Positions 47,120 through 55,572 of a DNA stretch of 64,000 bases are shown in pieces; the first letter of the stretch is position 1, and each line of letters begins with the position of its first letter. The DNA is from Larkinella sp965227735 (lineage in GTDB: Bacteria; Bacteroidota; Bacteroidia; Cytophagales; Spirosomataceae), in the NCBI RefSeq assembly GCF_965227735.1, contig NZ_OZ245776.1, forward strand, positions 1,674,001-1,738,000, read 5' to 3'. The position numbers and the translations under genes were made by a program. Below the pieces are notes generated by a model. That model was given only the letters and a program-made list of their open reading frames with translations. It had not been told where the DNA came from and ran no database searches.

Positions 47120-47467
47120 TTACCCCCCCGCTTTCTTCCCCTTATACCCCTTCCCCGTGAGCCAGGCCAGGACTTTGTCGCGGTGGTCGCCCTGGATCAG
47201 GATTTCGCCATCTTTGGCCGAGCCGCCGGAGCCGCATACGGTTTTTAGCTGTTTGGCTACTTCGGTCAGGTCGGCGTCGGTGCCGATGAAATCGCGGACG
47301 GCCGTCACGACCTTCCCGCCCCCCTTGCGATCGAGCCAGATTTTCAGGTTCTGCTGTTCCGGTTTCAGCGTTTTCGCTTCGGAAGCACCGGATTGGTACG
47401 CAAAATTCGGGTCCGTCGAATAGACGATTCCGAAGCGGGATTTATCGTTGTTACTTTTCTTACTCAT
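47120..47467 (-). CDS. SUI1/eIF1-like translation factor (YciH type)
   Basis: This 115-residue protein carries the SUI1 core KIWLDRKGGGKVVTAVRDF, followed by LKTVCGSGGSAKDGEILIQG and DHRDKVLAWLTGKGYK. Bacterial members help check start-codon choice and initiator-tRNA binding, and in E. coli YciH is linked to stress translation. Length is normal. It converges on the peptide transporter and shares the palindrome at 47060-47116. Confidence 0.93.
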   Translation of the reverse strand: MSKKSNNDKSRFGIVYSTDPNFAYQSGASEAKTLKPEQQNLKIWLDRKGGGKVVTAVRDFIGTDADLTEVAKQLKTVCGSGGSAKDGEILIQGDHRDKVLAWLTGKGYKGKKAGG

Positions 47468-47488
47468 CGTTTTTAGTCATTTTAGTTC

Positions 47489-47555
47489 GATCGCTACGCG
47501 ACCGATAGAGAGAATATACCTTTATATTCTACAAACATCCGGTCGCTACGCGACC
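47489..47555. repeat. Pair of TCGCTACGCGACC palindromes
   Basis: TCGCTACGCGACC occurs at 47491-47503 and 47543-47555. The second copy extends to GGTCGCTACGCGACC, a near-perfect palindrome. Between them AGAATATA and TATATTCT form another small hairpin. It fills the gap between the lipid kinase and eIF1-like genes and looks like a REP-type element. Confidence 0.55.
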
Positions 47556-47577
47556 AAAAAGCTACGACGAAACCATT

Positions 47578-48453
47578 CTATCGAATCACCAGCAAACTCG
47601 ACGGCACCACCTGCACCGTTGCCGTGTCGGTGTCGAGCAAAACCGGCTCTCCATCAACGTGAATCAACAGCGGCCCCGCTCCTTTCACCACCACCGACCG
47701 GGCGGGCCGCACCGTCAGGTAGTTCGACTGATCGAGGGTTTTGTTAAAAAGCCGCCATGCCAGCAGGCCCACTGCGCTGCGGGGGAACGGTTTGAGCAGA
47801 CAGACATCCAGCAGCCCATCGGCGACGTTGGCCTGGGGGGCAATCCAGGCATTGTTGCCAAACTGCCCGGCGTTGGCCACGGTCAGCGAGAAGAGCGGCT
47901 GCGGTTTCCCGTCAATTTCATAAGTCTCCGACTGGTAGTTCCAGAATGCCCGGTAGGAGGTTCGGATGTAGGTGGGCAACCCCCGAATGGGCTGACGGGC
48001 AAATTCCCGGGCCACATACGCATCGAAACCTATCCCCGTGGTGCAAAAAAAAGCGTGCTCATTGATTCGCCCGCTGTCGATCACCACCGGGCGACCCTGA
48101 ATGGCCCGTTGGATGGCTTTTTTCGGATTGAGCGGCAACGCCAGATGCCGTGCCAGCCCGTTTCCCGAACCCACCGGAACGATGCCCAAAGCAGTTTGCG
48201 TGTTCAACAGTGCGCAGGCGGTTTCATTCATCGTGCCATCGCCCCCGATGATCACCACCCGGCGGATGCCCTGCCGAATGGCGTCGGTGGCCAGTTCAGT
48301 GGCGTGTCCGGGATGCGTCGTAAAGCGTGCTTCGGGTGTAAAACCAGCGTCGACGGCTATTTTCAACAGAAAATCAATCCATTGCTGCTTTTTTTGTACC
48401 GAAGCCGTCCCCGACAGGGGATTGACAATCGCCAGCAAAGTTGGTTGCGCCAC
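47578..48453 (-). CDS. Diacylglycerol/lipid kinase family protein (YegS/DgkB-like)
   Basis: This 291-residue protein carries the DAGK catalytic signature GGDGTMNE (70-77) preceded by NPLSG (11-15), followed by PVGSGNGLARHLALP. The C-terminal half has the strand-rich lid (LLDVCLLKPFPR, VHVDGEPV-like end). It would phosphorylate diacylglycerol or a related lipid using ATP. No signal peptide is present, as expected. A 37-residue membrane gene starts just upstream on the same strand with a two-base gap and may be translationally coupled. Confidence 0.92.
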   Translation of the reverse strand: MAQPTLLAIVNPLSGTASVQKKQQWIDFLLKIAVDAGFTPEARFTTHPGHATELATDAIRQGIRRVVIIGGDGTMNETACALLNTQTALGIVPVGSGNGLARHLALPLNPKKAIQRAIQGRPVVIDSGRINEHAFFCTTGIGFDAYVAREFARQPIRGLPTYIRTSYRAFWNYQSETYEIDGKPQPLFSLTVANAGQFGNNAWIAPQANVADGLLDVCLLKPFPRSAVGLLAWRLFNKTLDQSNYLTVRPARSVVVKGAGPLLIHVDGEPVLLDTDTATVQVVPSSLLVIR

Positions 48454-48455
48454 GG

Positions 48456-48569
48456 TCAGGAGAAGAAAATAAACAGAATCAGGATAAACACAATGATAAA
48501 AATGTAATACCAGCCATCGGAAAAGATATAGGGCTTATATTCCTCGTAAAATTTGCGAATTTTATTCAT
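48456..48569 (-). CDS. Small single-pass membrane protein (37 residues)
   Basis: This 37-codon frame starts MNKIRKFYEEYKPYIF and is followed by one strong hydrophobic helix (about 21-36, WYYIFIIVFILILFI). It begins at an ATG at 48569 and stops two bases before the lipid kinase ATG on the same strand, as in a tight operon. A basic, aromatic N-terminus followed by one helix suggests a real membrane micropeptide. No function is known to me. Confidence 0.6.
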   Translation of the reverse strand: MNKIRKFYEEYKPYIFSDGWYYIFIIVFILILFIFFS

Positions 48570-48612
48570 TAGTATTGGGAAGCAATTACACCTCTTCAAA
48601 GTACGGGATAAA

Positions 48613-49044
48613 ATGAAAAAACTATTCGGCTTCTTTCTTTTTTTGTTCATCATCACCGGTTCCCAGGCCCAGACGCCCGCCGACCGCAAAGCGATTCTGG
48701 CCATTCTGGATCGCCAAACCGCCGACTGGAATGCCGGCAATACCACGGCTTTCATGAACGGCTACTGGAAGTCGGACTCGCTGACGTTTATCGGCAAAGT
48801 GGGCGTTACGTACGGTTATGAGGCAACGCTGAGTAATTACAAACGCCGGTATCCGGACCGGGCGGCCATGGGAACGCTGAAGTTTACCATCCTGAAACTG
48901 GAGTTTCAGGCCAGCAATGTAGCGTATGTGATCGGAAAATTTCACCTGACCCGCCCGAAAGTCGGCGATGCGGAAGGACATTTTACGTTACTTTGGCGAA
49001 AAATTAACGGACAATGGGTGATCGTCAGCGACCACTCCAGCTAA
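48613..49044 (+). CDS. SnoaL/DUF4440-like (NTF2 fold) secreted protein
   Basis: This protein has about 143 residues. The ATG at 48613 (MKKLFGFFLFLF) gives a signal peptide ending GSQAQ. The mature part is a DUF4440-type NTF2 fold: DRKAILAILDRQTADWNAGN, then FMNGYWKSDSLTFIG, ending HFTLLWRKINGQWVIVSDHSS. Such domains often bind small molecules or act as minor enzymes. It diverges from the small membrane gene and lies 16 bases before the MaoC gene, so the last two are probably co-transcribed. Confidence 0.88.
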   Translation: MKKLFGFFLFLFIITGSQAQTPADRKAILAILDRQTADWNAGNTTAFMNGYWKSDSLTFIGKVGVTYGYEATLSNYKRRYPDRAAMGTLKFTILKLEFQASNVAYVIGKFHLTRPKVGDAEGHFTLLWRKINGQWVIVSDHSS

Positions 49045-49060
49045 TCACGTTTACGTTTTT

Positions 49061-49468
49061 ATGACTTCTTTTGAATTAAACGCCGTTCACCGGCATGCCT
49101 TCCGCTTTTCACAAACCGACGTCGAAGCGTTTGCGCGCGTTACAGGCGACGACAATCCGTTGCACCTCGACGCGGAGTTTGCCAGCCAGACGCCCTTCAA
49201 ACGGCCCATTATTCACGGCATGTTGGGTGCCAGCGTGTTCACCAAAATTCTGGGAACGCAATTTCCCGGACACGGTTCGGTGTATTTGAAACAAACGCTG
49301 GACTTTCTGCGGCCCATGTTTGTCGATACAGACTATGAAGCGGTTTTTACGGTGGTTTCCACCAATCCGGACAAACACATCGCGGAAGTATCGACCGAAA
49401 TCAAGGATGCCCAAACCGGTAAGCTAACGACGCGTGGCGTGGCGACCTTGATGTATAAGAAGTCCTGA
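49061..49468 (+). CDS. MaoC-like (R)-specific enoyl-CoA hydratase
   Basis: This 135-residue protein is a single hot-dog domain with the hydratase-2 motif. The Asp-His pair lies in VTGDDNPLHLDAEFA and is followed by PIIHGMLGASVF. These enzymes add water to trans-2-enoyl-CoA or related thioesters in fatty acid or PHA metabolism. Length is typical. It follows the DUF4440-like gene by 16 bases and ends before a strong hairpin shared with the convergent histone-like gene. Confidence 0.92.
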   Translation: MTSFELNAVHRHAFRFSQTDVEAFARVTGDDNPLHLDAEFASQTPFKRPIIHGMLGASVFTKILGTQFPGHGSVYLKQTLDFLRPMFVDTDYEAVFTVVSTNPDKHIAEVSTEIKDAQTGKLTTRGVATLMYKKS

Positions 49469-49497
49469 ACGCCGGATTCATTATCCTCCAAAAACCA

Positions 49498-49526
49498 AAC
49501 AAGCCCGACGAATCGCCGGGCTTGTT
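49498..49526. terminator. Bidirectional terminator, MaoC / histone-like gene
   Basis: AACAAGCCCG (49498-49507) pairs with CGGGCTTGTT (49517-49526) around a nine-base loop. GC-rich arms and flanking A-rich sequence on the left suit an intrinsic terminator between convergent genes. Confidence 0.7.
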
Positions 49527-49547
49527 CGGTTGGGAGTAAGTTGCTGT

Positions 49548-49727
49548 TTACTCTTTTGCATTTTTCTGACCTTGCACTTCAGAGCGAATCTCCTGAGCCA
49601 GTGTCTTCAAATCCTGCATGCCTTTCCGTACGCGGGTACCGGCAGCCTGATTGCCTTTTTCGTAGAATTTCTCGAAATCGCCTTCCAAAGACATGACCAG
49701 ATTTTTTATTTCATCGAAACGTGCCAT
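49548..49727 (-). CDS. Histone H1-like (Hc1-type) nucleoid protein
   Basis: This 59-codon gene starts MARFDEIKNLVMSLEGDFEK and ends GQKNAKE. The helical, charged sequence with FYEKGNQAAGTRVRKGMQDL closely matches the small Bacteroidota proteins of the histone H1-like Hc1 family. They bind DNA and probably help compact the nucleoid. It lies alone between the MaoC terminator and the aminotransferase-fold gene. The length equals that of known homologues as I recall them. Confidence 0.8.
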   Translation of the reverse strand: MARFDEIKNLVMSLEGDFEKFYEKGNQAAGTRVRKGMQDLKTLAQEIRSEVQGQKNAKE

Positions 49728-49886
49728 AACAGTTCGTATGGGGGGTTAAAAAGTTGTGAAAAATGCCCTAAAACGCTCAAAAACCGCGTTTTTGACGAAA
49801 TATACGCATTCTATGATTCAGCGCAAGAAAACCGTCAAAAAAAACGTTGGAAAAATCCAAATAAAGCACGTTTCCTTACTAAACGG

Positions 49887-51197
49887 TCATTCTGCCACCG
49901 TTTTTGCAACTTCTGAGGGCACCAGAGCAGAATCAATCAAGACCTGGTGGGCATTTTCACGATAAAATCCGCGGTTCAGCTTTTCAGACACTGCACTGAA
50001 GGCTTTCAGCGTGTAGTCAACATCTTCGAGCGAGTGAGCGGCCGTTGGGATGATCCGCAACATGATGACACCTTTCGGAACCACCGGGTAAACGACAATG
50101 GAACAGAAGACGCCCATGTTTTCGCGCAGGTCGCGAACCAGCACCCCCGCTTCCTGAACACCGCCTTCGCTGTGGAGGAAAACCGGTGTCACCGGCGAGG
50201 TCGTATCCCCGATGTTGAGCCCGCGCGCCCGCAAACCGTCCTGCATTGCCCGCACGTTCTCCCACAGTTTTTCGCGGAGTTCCGGTTGGGTTTTGATGAG
50301 TTCGAGCCGCTTCATGGCCCCAACGACGTAAGGCATCGGCAAGGCTTTGGCATACGTTTGTGAACGCATGTTATATTTCAGGTACATAATAATGTCGTGG
50401 TCACCGGCAATGAACGCGCCAATGGCCGCCATCGACTTGGCGAAGGTCGAGAAATACAGGTCGATGCCATCCTGACACCCCTGCAATTCGCCCACACCGG
50501 CACCCGTCGCCCCCATGGTTCCGAAACCGTGGGCGTCGTCGACCAGCAATTTAAAATCATATTTCTCCTTCAAAGCCACGATCTCTTTCAAAAGGCCGAC
50601 TTTGCCCGACATGCCGAAAACGCCTTCGGTAATCACCAGAATACCGCCCCCTTTTTCAGCGGCTTTTTTGGTGGCCCGTTGCAGGTTTTTCTCCAGGCTA
50701 TCGATATCGTTGTGGTTGAATTTGTAGTATTCGCCCATCTTGGCTTTGTGTAACCGAATACCGTCGATCAGACACGCATGACATTCGGCGTCATAGACGA
50801 TCACATCCCGGTAATCGACCACGGCTTCGATGGCCGACATCACCCCCTGGTAGCCATAATTGAGCAGAAAAGAGTCTTCCTTGCCCACAAACTCCGCCAA
50901 CTGTTTCTCCAGTTCTTCGTGCAGATCCGAATTACCCGACATCATCCGGGCGCCCATCGGGTACGCAAGACCCCAATCCTTAGCCGCTTCCGCATCGATT
51001 TTCCGGACTTCGGGATGGTTGGCCAGCCCCAGATAATTATTCAAACTCCAATTGAGCATCTTCCTCCCCCGAAACATCATGTGCGGCCCTAACTCGCCTT
51101 CCAGCTTGGGAAATGCAAAATAATGGTGCGCGTTATACTCCCGCGATGACGAACCGATGGGTCCGAGGTTGGTGCGTAATTTCTCAAATAAATCCAC
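49887..51197 (-). CDS. Alpha-oxoamine synthase (serine palmitoyltransferase / cysteate acyltransferase-like)
   Basis: This 436-residue protein is a PLP-dependent alpha-oxoamine synthase. NNYLGLANHPEV opens the fold, LLVDDAHGFGTMG supplies the cofactor Asp and His, and Lys254 in TFAKSMAAIG is the expected Schiff-base lysine. The family joins an amino acid to an acyl-CoA. In Bacteroidota close relatives make 3-keto-sphinganine from serine, or the sulfonolipid precursor from cysteate. Sequence alone does not separate these choices. A full -33/-7 promoter lies upstream. The product is probably an envelope sphingolipid or capnine. Confidence 0.88.
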   Translation of the reverse strand: MDLFEKLRTNLGPIGSSSREYNAHHYFAFPKLEGELGPHMMFRGRKMLNWSLNNYLGLANHPEVRKIDAEAAKDWGLAYPMGARMMSGNSDLHEELEKQLAEFVGKEDSFLLNYGYQGVMSAIEAVVDYRDVIVYDAECHACLIDGIRLHKAKMGEYYKFNHNDIDSLEKNLQRATKKAAEKGGGILVITEGVFGMSGKVGLLKEIVALKEKYDFKLLVDDAHGFGTMGATGAGVGELQGCQDGIDLYFSTFAKSMAAIGAFIAGDHDIIMYLKYNMRSQTYAKALPMPYVVGAMKRLELIKTQPELREKLWENVRAMQDGLRARGLNIGDTTSPVTPVFLHSEGGVQEAGVLVRDLRENMGVFCSIVVYPVVPKGVIMLRIIPTAAHSLEDVDYTLKAFSAVSEKLNRGFYRENAHQVLIDSALVPSEVAKTVAE

Positions 51198-51247
51198 TTT
51201 ATTGCGCTATTTACCGGTTTATAATGAGTTTGTTAACCACATTAGTA

Positions 51248-51278
51248 CAAAAGTAAATTAAAATCTGTCAACCGCAAA
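51248..51278 (-). promoter_or_regulatory. Predicted promoter of the oxoamine synthase gene (-33 and -7)
   Basis: On the minus strand TTTG (51275-51278) is followed 19 bases later by TACTTTTG (51248-51255), matching the Bacteroidota -33 TTTG / -7 TAnnTTTG pattern at normal spacing. The leader would be about 44 bases. Confidence 0.65.
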
Positions 51279-51334
51279 GCGGGGGTTGGTTTTAGAAATT
51301 ACCGCCGGAAATTAGGAGCAGGCAGCGAGAAGGC

Positions 51335-51342
51335 TATTTTTG
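51335..51342 (+). promoter_or_regulatory. Predicted -7 promoter box for accC
   Basis: TATTTTTG matches TAnnTTTG and lies about 80 bases before the accC start at 51423. It is divergent from the oxoamine synthase promoter. Confidence 0.45.
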
Positions 51343-51422
51343 CAGATACATTCCGGTTCGGTTATCTGCTGCAACAAGGCCCTTCTGCCACCGAAATCCG
51401 AATGATCAACGATTCTCATTCC

Positions 51423-52922
51423 ATGGCTAACATTCAGAAATTACTCGTCGCCAACCGCGGTGAAATTGCCCTGCGAATCATGCGAACCGCCCGCGAAATG
51501 GGCATTCGCACCGTAGCCATCTATAGCGAAGCCGACCGCCAGTCGCTCCACGTCCGGTATGCCGACGAAGCCGTGTGCGTGGGGCCGCCCCCCTCTTCCG
51601 AATCCTATTTGCGGGCCGATGCCATCATTGAAGCCTGTCGGCAAACCGGTGCGGATGCCATTCACCCGGGCTACGGTTTTTTGTCGGAAAACGCCGGTTT
51701 TGCGCGCGCCGTCCGCAACGCCGGGCTGATCTTTGTCGGGCCGTCGCCGGAATCCATCGAAGTGATGGGCAGTAAGCTGGCGGCCAAAGCGGCCGTTGCG
51801 TCCTATAATATCCCGATGGTTCCCGGCACGCCCGAAGCCATCACGGATCGAGACGACGCCCGGAAGACGGCCGCCCGGATCGGCTACCCGATTCTGATCA
51901 AAGCCAGTGCGGGCGGAGGAGGCAAAGGAATGCGGATTGTGGAAAACGACGCGGAGTTTGACGAAGGCATGAACCGGGCCGTCAGCGAGGCCACGTCGGC
52001 CTTCGGCGACGGGTCGGTTTTTATCGAAAAATACGTTACCTCGCCCCGGCACGTGGAAATTCAGGTGCTGGGCGATCAGCACGGCAACATCATTCACCTT
52101 TTCGAGCGCGAGTGTTCGGTTCAGCGCCGTCACCAGAAGGTGGTGGAAGAAGCACCATCGTCGGTGTTGACACCGGAAATTCGGGCCGAGATGGGGCGCT
52201 GTGCGGTCGAAGTGGCGCGGGCCTGTGGCTATTACGGAGCCGGAACGGTGGAGTTTATCGTCGACGACCAACTGAATTTCTATTTTCTGGAAATGAACAC
52301 CCGGCTTCAGGTCGAACACCCGGTGACGGAACAGATTACGGGCATCGATCTGGTAAAACAGATGATTTACATTGCCGAAGGGAAACCGCTGGAAATCAAA
52401 CAGGAAGATTTGAAAATCAATGGTCACGCCATCGAAATCCGGGTGTATGCCGAAGATCCGGCCAACAACTTCCTGCCCGACGTCGGAACGCTGGAAACCT
52501 ATGTGCGCCCCCAGGGCAACGGTGTTCGGGTCGACGACGGTTTTGAACAGGGCATGGCCATTCCGATTTATTACGATCCCATGATTGCCAAACTGGTGAC
52601 AACGGGAGCCACCCGCGCCGAAGCCATCGAGAAGATGATCCGCGCCATCGATGAATACCGCATTACGGGTGTGCAAACGACGCTGCCGTTCTGCCGGTTT
52701 GTGATGCAGCACGACGCCTTTCGCTCGGGGCAGTTCGACACCCATTTCGTCAACCATTATTTTACACCCGATAAACTGACGCCTGAAACCAGCCTGGAAG
52801 AAGCCCAACTGGCGGGGGTTTTGGCGGCCTGGCTGTTTCAAAACCGCCAGCAGAAAACCGCCCCGGAGGTCGTTGTCACCGAGCCGAAAAGAAGTAAGTG
52901 GAAGGAACGACGGCTGGGTTGA
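51423..52922 (+). CDS. accC: Biotin carboxylase subunit of acyl-CoA carboxylase
   Basis: This protein has about 499 residues. The ATG at 51423 (MANIQKLLVANRGEIA) fits the family; an ATG at 51402 adds seven residues. The ATP-grasp fold is intact, with GGGGKGMRIV near 164-173, a VQRRHQKVVEEAPS segment and EMNTRLQVEHPVTE near 290. It carboxylates biotin on a carrier protein using bicarbonate and ATP, for malonyl-CoA or propionyl-CoA carboxylation. A C-terminal tail past the BC core (about 450-499) is basic. Partner subunits are not in this window; meaB 3.5 kb away hints at propionyl-CoA metabolism. Confidence 0.93.
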   Translation: MANIQKLLVANRGEIALRIMRTAREMGIRTVAIYSEADRQSLHVRYADEAVCVGPPPSSESYLRADAIIEACRQTGADAIHPGYGFLSENAGFARAVRNAGLIFVGPSPESIEVMGSKLAAKAAVASYNIPMVPGTPEAITDRDDARKTAARIGYPILIKASAGGGGKGMRIVENDAEFDEGMNRAVSEATSAFGDGSVFIEKYVTSPRHVEIQVLGDQHGNIIHLFERECSVQRRHQKVVEEAPSSVLTPEIRAEMGRCAVEVARACGYYGAGTVEFIVDDQLNFYFLEMNTRLQVEHPVTEQITGIDLVKQMIYIAEGKPLEIKQEDLKINGHAIEIRVYAEDPANNFLPDVGTLETYVRPQGNGVRVDDGFEQGMAIPIYYDPMIAKLVTTGATRAEAIEKMIRAIDEYRITGVQTTLPFCRFVMQHDAFRSGQFDTHFVNHYFTPDKLTPETSLEEAQLAGVLAAWLFQNRQQKTAPEVVVTEPKRSKWKERRLG

Positions 52923-52934
52923 CCAGACTTTGGA

Positions 52935-53027
52935 AATTTCAACTGTAAAATGATGAATGTTAAATGTAAAAGTGTAGAGCGCTTAGCTATTTTTACATTT
53001 AACATTCATCATTTTACAGTTGAAATT
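52935..53027. terminator. Long inverted repeat, 37-bp perfect arms
   Basis: Arms 52935-52971 and 52991-53027 match perfectly over 37 bp around a 19-base loop. The arms are AT-rich (core GATGAATGTTAAATGTAAAA). It follows the accC stop by 13 bases and precedes the DUF1080 gene. It probably works as a terminator, though the stem is far longer than needed. Confidence 0.7.
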
Positions 53028-53144
53028 CTTTTTATTTCCGCTTCTGTTTCTAAAAAAACCAAACAATCGCCGAACGGGAAACGAAGTAATTACAACGGTT
53101 GTGTAACTTAGCGCAGAAAACTAATTCTTTTTCCAATAAACCCT

Positions 53145-53813
53145 ATGAAAAACCTTTTGGTATTTTGCAGTGCAGTGCTTCTGCTGGGAGCCTGTTCAAA
53201 ATCATCCATGACCGCGTCCAAATCAGCCTCATCGCCGAAAGCCGACAAAGGCTGGGTCAGACTTTTCGATGGAAAAACGTTCGACGGCTGGAAAGTGGGC
53301 AAAAATGCCGACTCCTTTAAAATCGAGGATGGAGCCATTGCGGTCAATGGTCCCGTTGGACACCTTTTCTACATGGGACCGGTGAACGACCACAACTTCA
53401 AAAACTTCCAGTTCAAGGCGAAGGTGATGACCCTGCCCGGTTCCAATTCCGGGATGTATTTCCATACGCAGTATCAGGAAGAAAGCTGGCCTAAAAAAGG
53501 CTTCGAAGTGCAGGTAAACAATTCGCACACCGACTGGCGCCGGACCGCCAGCCTGTATGCCATTCAGGATGTAAAAGAGACGTATGTCAAAGACAATGAG
53601 TGGTATACCGAAGAAATCATGGTTCAGGGTAAGAAAGTAACCATCAAAATTAACGATAAGGTGGTTAACGAATACACCGAACCGGAAGGCGTCGACCGTC
53701 CCAAAGACATGGCCGAGCGCAAAATCGGCAGCGGCACCTTCGCCCTGCAGGCCCACGACCCCAAGAGCAAAGTCTATTACAAGGACATTATGGTGAAAGT
53801 GTTGCCGGATTAA
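53145..53813 (+). CDS. DUF1080 (3-keto-disaccharide hydrolase-like) lipoprotein
   Basis: This 222-residue lipoprotein (signal ends LLLGACSK, Cys17) carries one DUF1080 jelly-roll domain. WVRLFDGKTFDGWKVG opens it, followed by NFQFKAKVMTLPGSNSGMYF and KPKSKVYYKDI-like final strands. The fold resembles concanavalin-like glycan-binding or hydrolase domains, and some members cleave 3-keto-glycosides. Length is typical. It fits the glycan theme but stands alone between two hairpins. Confidence 0.9.
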   Translation: MKNLLVFCSAVLLLGACSKSSMTASKSASSPKADKGWVRLFDGKTFDGWKVGKNADSFKIEDGAIAVNGPVGHLFYMGPVNDHNFKNFQFKAKVMTLPGSNSGMYFHTQYQEESWPKKGFEVQVNNSHTDWRRTASLYAIQDVKETYVKDNEWYTEEIMVQGKKVTIKINDKVVNEYTEPEGVDRPKDMAERKIGSGTFALQAHDPKSKVYYKDIMVKVLPD

Positions 53814-53817
53814 GTAT

Positions 53818-53903
53818 AGACAAGAGAGTAGAGAGTAGAGATAAGAAGTGTAGATTCCTGTTTTTTGTCTTTCTTCTCCTGTCTCTACTCTCTTGTCTTT
53901 TTC
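53818..53903. terminator. GACAAGAGAG-family inverted repeat after DUF1080 gene
   Basis: AGACAAGAGAGTAGAGA (53818-53834) pairs perfectly with 53882-53898 and is followed by TTTTTC. It starts within a few bases of the stop. The loop carries a secondary stem. It is related in sequence to hairpins at 40606, 55573 and 56320. Confidence 0.65.
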
Positions 53904-53956
53904 AAAACATCTTCCGCGCTTCCGGGTTTCTTAGGTATCAAATAACGAGAAACACC

Positions 53957-54328
53957 ATGCATCATTTTGAAACCCTGACGGAAGCGATGGAAAGTCTGCG
54001 CGAGCGCGGCTACACGCACGATTTCGAGCCAAAACGCGATTATCTGGAAGAAAGTGGTTCTGGCTTGAAAATAAAAAGCGACGAAATTACCGTCGATGAA
54101 TTTCACCGTTTTGAAGGCACCTCCGACCCGGGCGATGAAATGACCCTGTACGCCATTTCGACGACCAACGGGATGAAAGGCGTTTTTGTGTCGCCACAAG
54201 GCACTTATTCCAATGAAGTGACGCCCGAGTTGATGCAAAAATTTTCGCTCGCCGAGCGGCCGGAAACCAATCTGGAGGGTTCGGTGAAGCCCATTCATGG
54301 CGTCGGACTCGGGTCCAACGGGCAGTAA
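53957..54328 (+). CDS. Conserved small cytoplasmic protein, unknown function
   Basis: This 123-residue protein starts MHHFETLTEAMESLRERGYT and has a charged middle (IKSDEITVDEFHRFEG). It has no signal peptide. I recall similar Bacteroidota proteins named 'phosphoribosylpyrophosphate synthetase', but it has no PRPP-synthetase motif and is far too short for one, so that name should not be carried over. It lies between the DUF1080 gene and queA on the same strand. It may be a regulator or a small binding protein; nothing decides. Confidence 0.75.
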   Translation: MHHFETLTEAMESLRERGYTHDFEPKRDYLEESGSGLKIKSDEITVDEFHRFEGTSDPGDEMTLYAISTTNGMKGVFVSPQGTYSNEVTPELMQKFSLAERPETNLEGSVKPIHGVGLGSNGQ

Positions 54329-54472
54329 ACAGGAAGCCGTTTACACGATATACTTGCAATCGCCCCCCCGCGCAACGTATATTTGCTGACGACCCGGTGG
54401 CAATTATCGATTTTTTTTAAAAATTGAGGACAATCGCAACCGGCTCATCGTCAACTGCTAACTGTTTTTTGC

Positions 54473-54480
54473 TAATTTTG
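54473..54480 (+). promoter_or_regulatory. Predicted -7 promoter box for queA
   Basis: TAATTTTG matches TAnnTTTG and lies 34 bases before the queA ATG at 54514. Confidence 0.45.
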
Positions 54481-54513
54481 CGCTCTTTTGAGAGATGCTC
54501 TTTTCTTGACCGT

Positions 54514-55557
54514 ATGAAGCTGTCCGAATTTAGGTTTGACTTACCCCAAAGTCTTGTTGCCTTGTATCCGCCCGAACGTGGGGAAGCGCGGCTGATGGTT
54601 GTTGACCGTAAAACGAAAACCATTGAACACAAACAGTTCTCCGATATCCTGTCGTATTTTGGTGACGGAGACGTGATGGTGATCAACAACACCAAGGTGT
54701 TCCCCGCACGGCTTTACGGTAATAAAGAAAAAACCGGTGCTAAAATTGAAGTTTTTCTGCTGCGCGAACTGAACCGTGAAATGCGGTTGTGGGACGTTCT
54801 GGTCGATCCGGCCCGGAAAATCCGGGTAGGAAATAAATTATATTTCGGTGATAGTGACCTGGTTGCGGAAGTAATCGACAACACGACCTCCCGCGGCCGA
54901 ACCATCCGGTTTTTGTTTGAAGGCTCGCACGAAGAATTCATGAAAGCCATCGACGAACTGGGCGAAACACCCTTGCCCCGCGAAATCAAACGCAAAACCG
55001 AAGACTCCGACCGCGACCGCTACCAGACCATCTTCGCCCAGCACGTGGGCGCCGTGGCCGCTCCAACGGCCGGTTTGCACTTCACGAAAACCATCATGAA
55101 ACGGATGGAAATCAAAGGCATCCACTTCGCACCGATTACGCTGCACGTGGGCCTGGGAACCTTCCGGACGGTCGATGTGGAAGATCTGACGAAACACAAA
55201 ACCGACTCCGAAAACTACGCGATTACGGATTCGGCCGCGAGCATTGTCAACACGGCACTAGACAACAACCGGCGCGTCTGCGCCGTCGGAACTACCTCGC
55301 TGAAAGCTATCGAATCGTCGGTATCGGCTAATGGTCGGCTGAAATCGGTCGAAGGCTGGACAGATCGGTTCATTTTTCCGCCGTACGATTTTAAAATTGC
55401 CAATTCCCTGCTGACTAATTTTCATCTGCCGGAATCCATTCTGATCATGATGACCAGCGCTTTTGGCGGGTATGATCTGATTAAACAAGCCTACGAAGTT
55501 GCCATTCAGGAGAAATACAAATTCTTCAGTTATGGCGACGCGATGTTGATTCTTTGA
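54514..55557 (+). CDS. queA: S-adenosylmethionine:tRNA ribosyltransferase-isomerase
   Basis: This protein has about 347 residues. The ATG at 54514 (MKLSEFRFDLPQSLVA) is the family start; a longer frame from 54424 would overlap the promoter. QueA motifs are present: YPPERGEARLMVVDR, NNTKVFPARL, VAAPTAGLHFT, TLHVGLGTFRTV and NFHLPES. It transfers ribose from SAM to preQ1 in tRNA to make epoxyqueuosine, the penultimate step to queuosine. ispD and meaB follow on the same strand, but hairpins lie between them. Confidence 0.96.
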   Translation: MKLSEFRFDLPQSLVALYPPERGEARLMVVDRKTKTIEHKQFSDILSYFGDGDVMVINNTKVFPARLYGNKEKTGAKIEVFLLRELNREMRLWDVLVDPARKIRVGNKLYFGDSDLVAEVIDNTTSRGRTIRFLFEGSHEEFMKAIDELGETPLPREIKRKTEDSDRDRYQTIFAQHVGAVAAPTAGLHFTKTIMKRMEIKGIHFAPITLHVGLGTFRTVDVEDLTKHKTDSENYAITDSAASIVNTALDNNRRVCAVGTTSLKAIESSVSANGRLKSVEGWTDRFIFPPYDFKIANSLLTNFHLPESILIMMTSAFGGYDLIKQAYEVAIQEKYKFFSYGDAMLIL

Positions 55558-55572
55558 TAGACAAGAGACGTG

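Noticed and set aside
51441..52841. 466-codon minus-strand frame opposite accC
   Set aside because: Complementary to a well-conserved biotin carboxylase; no homology-like motifs.
53957..54328. Name 'phosphoribosylpyrophosphate synthetase' for the 123-residue protein
   Set aside because: Too short and lacks the PRPP-binding motif; called unknown instead.
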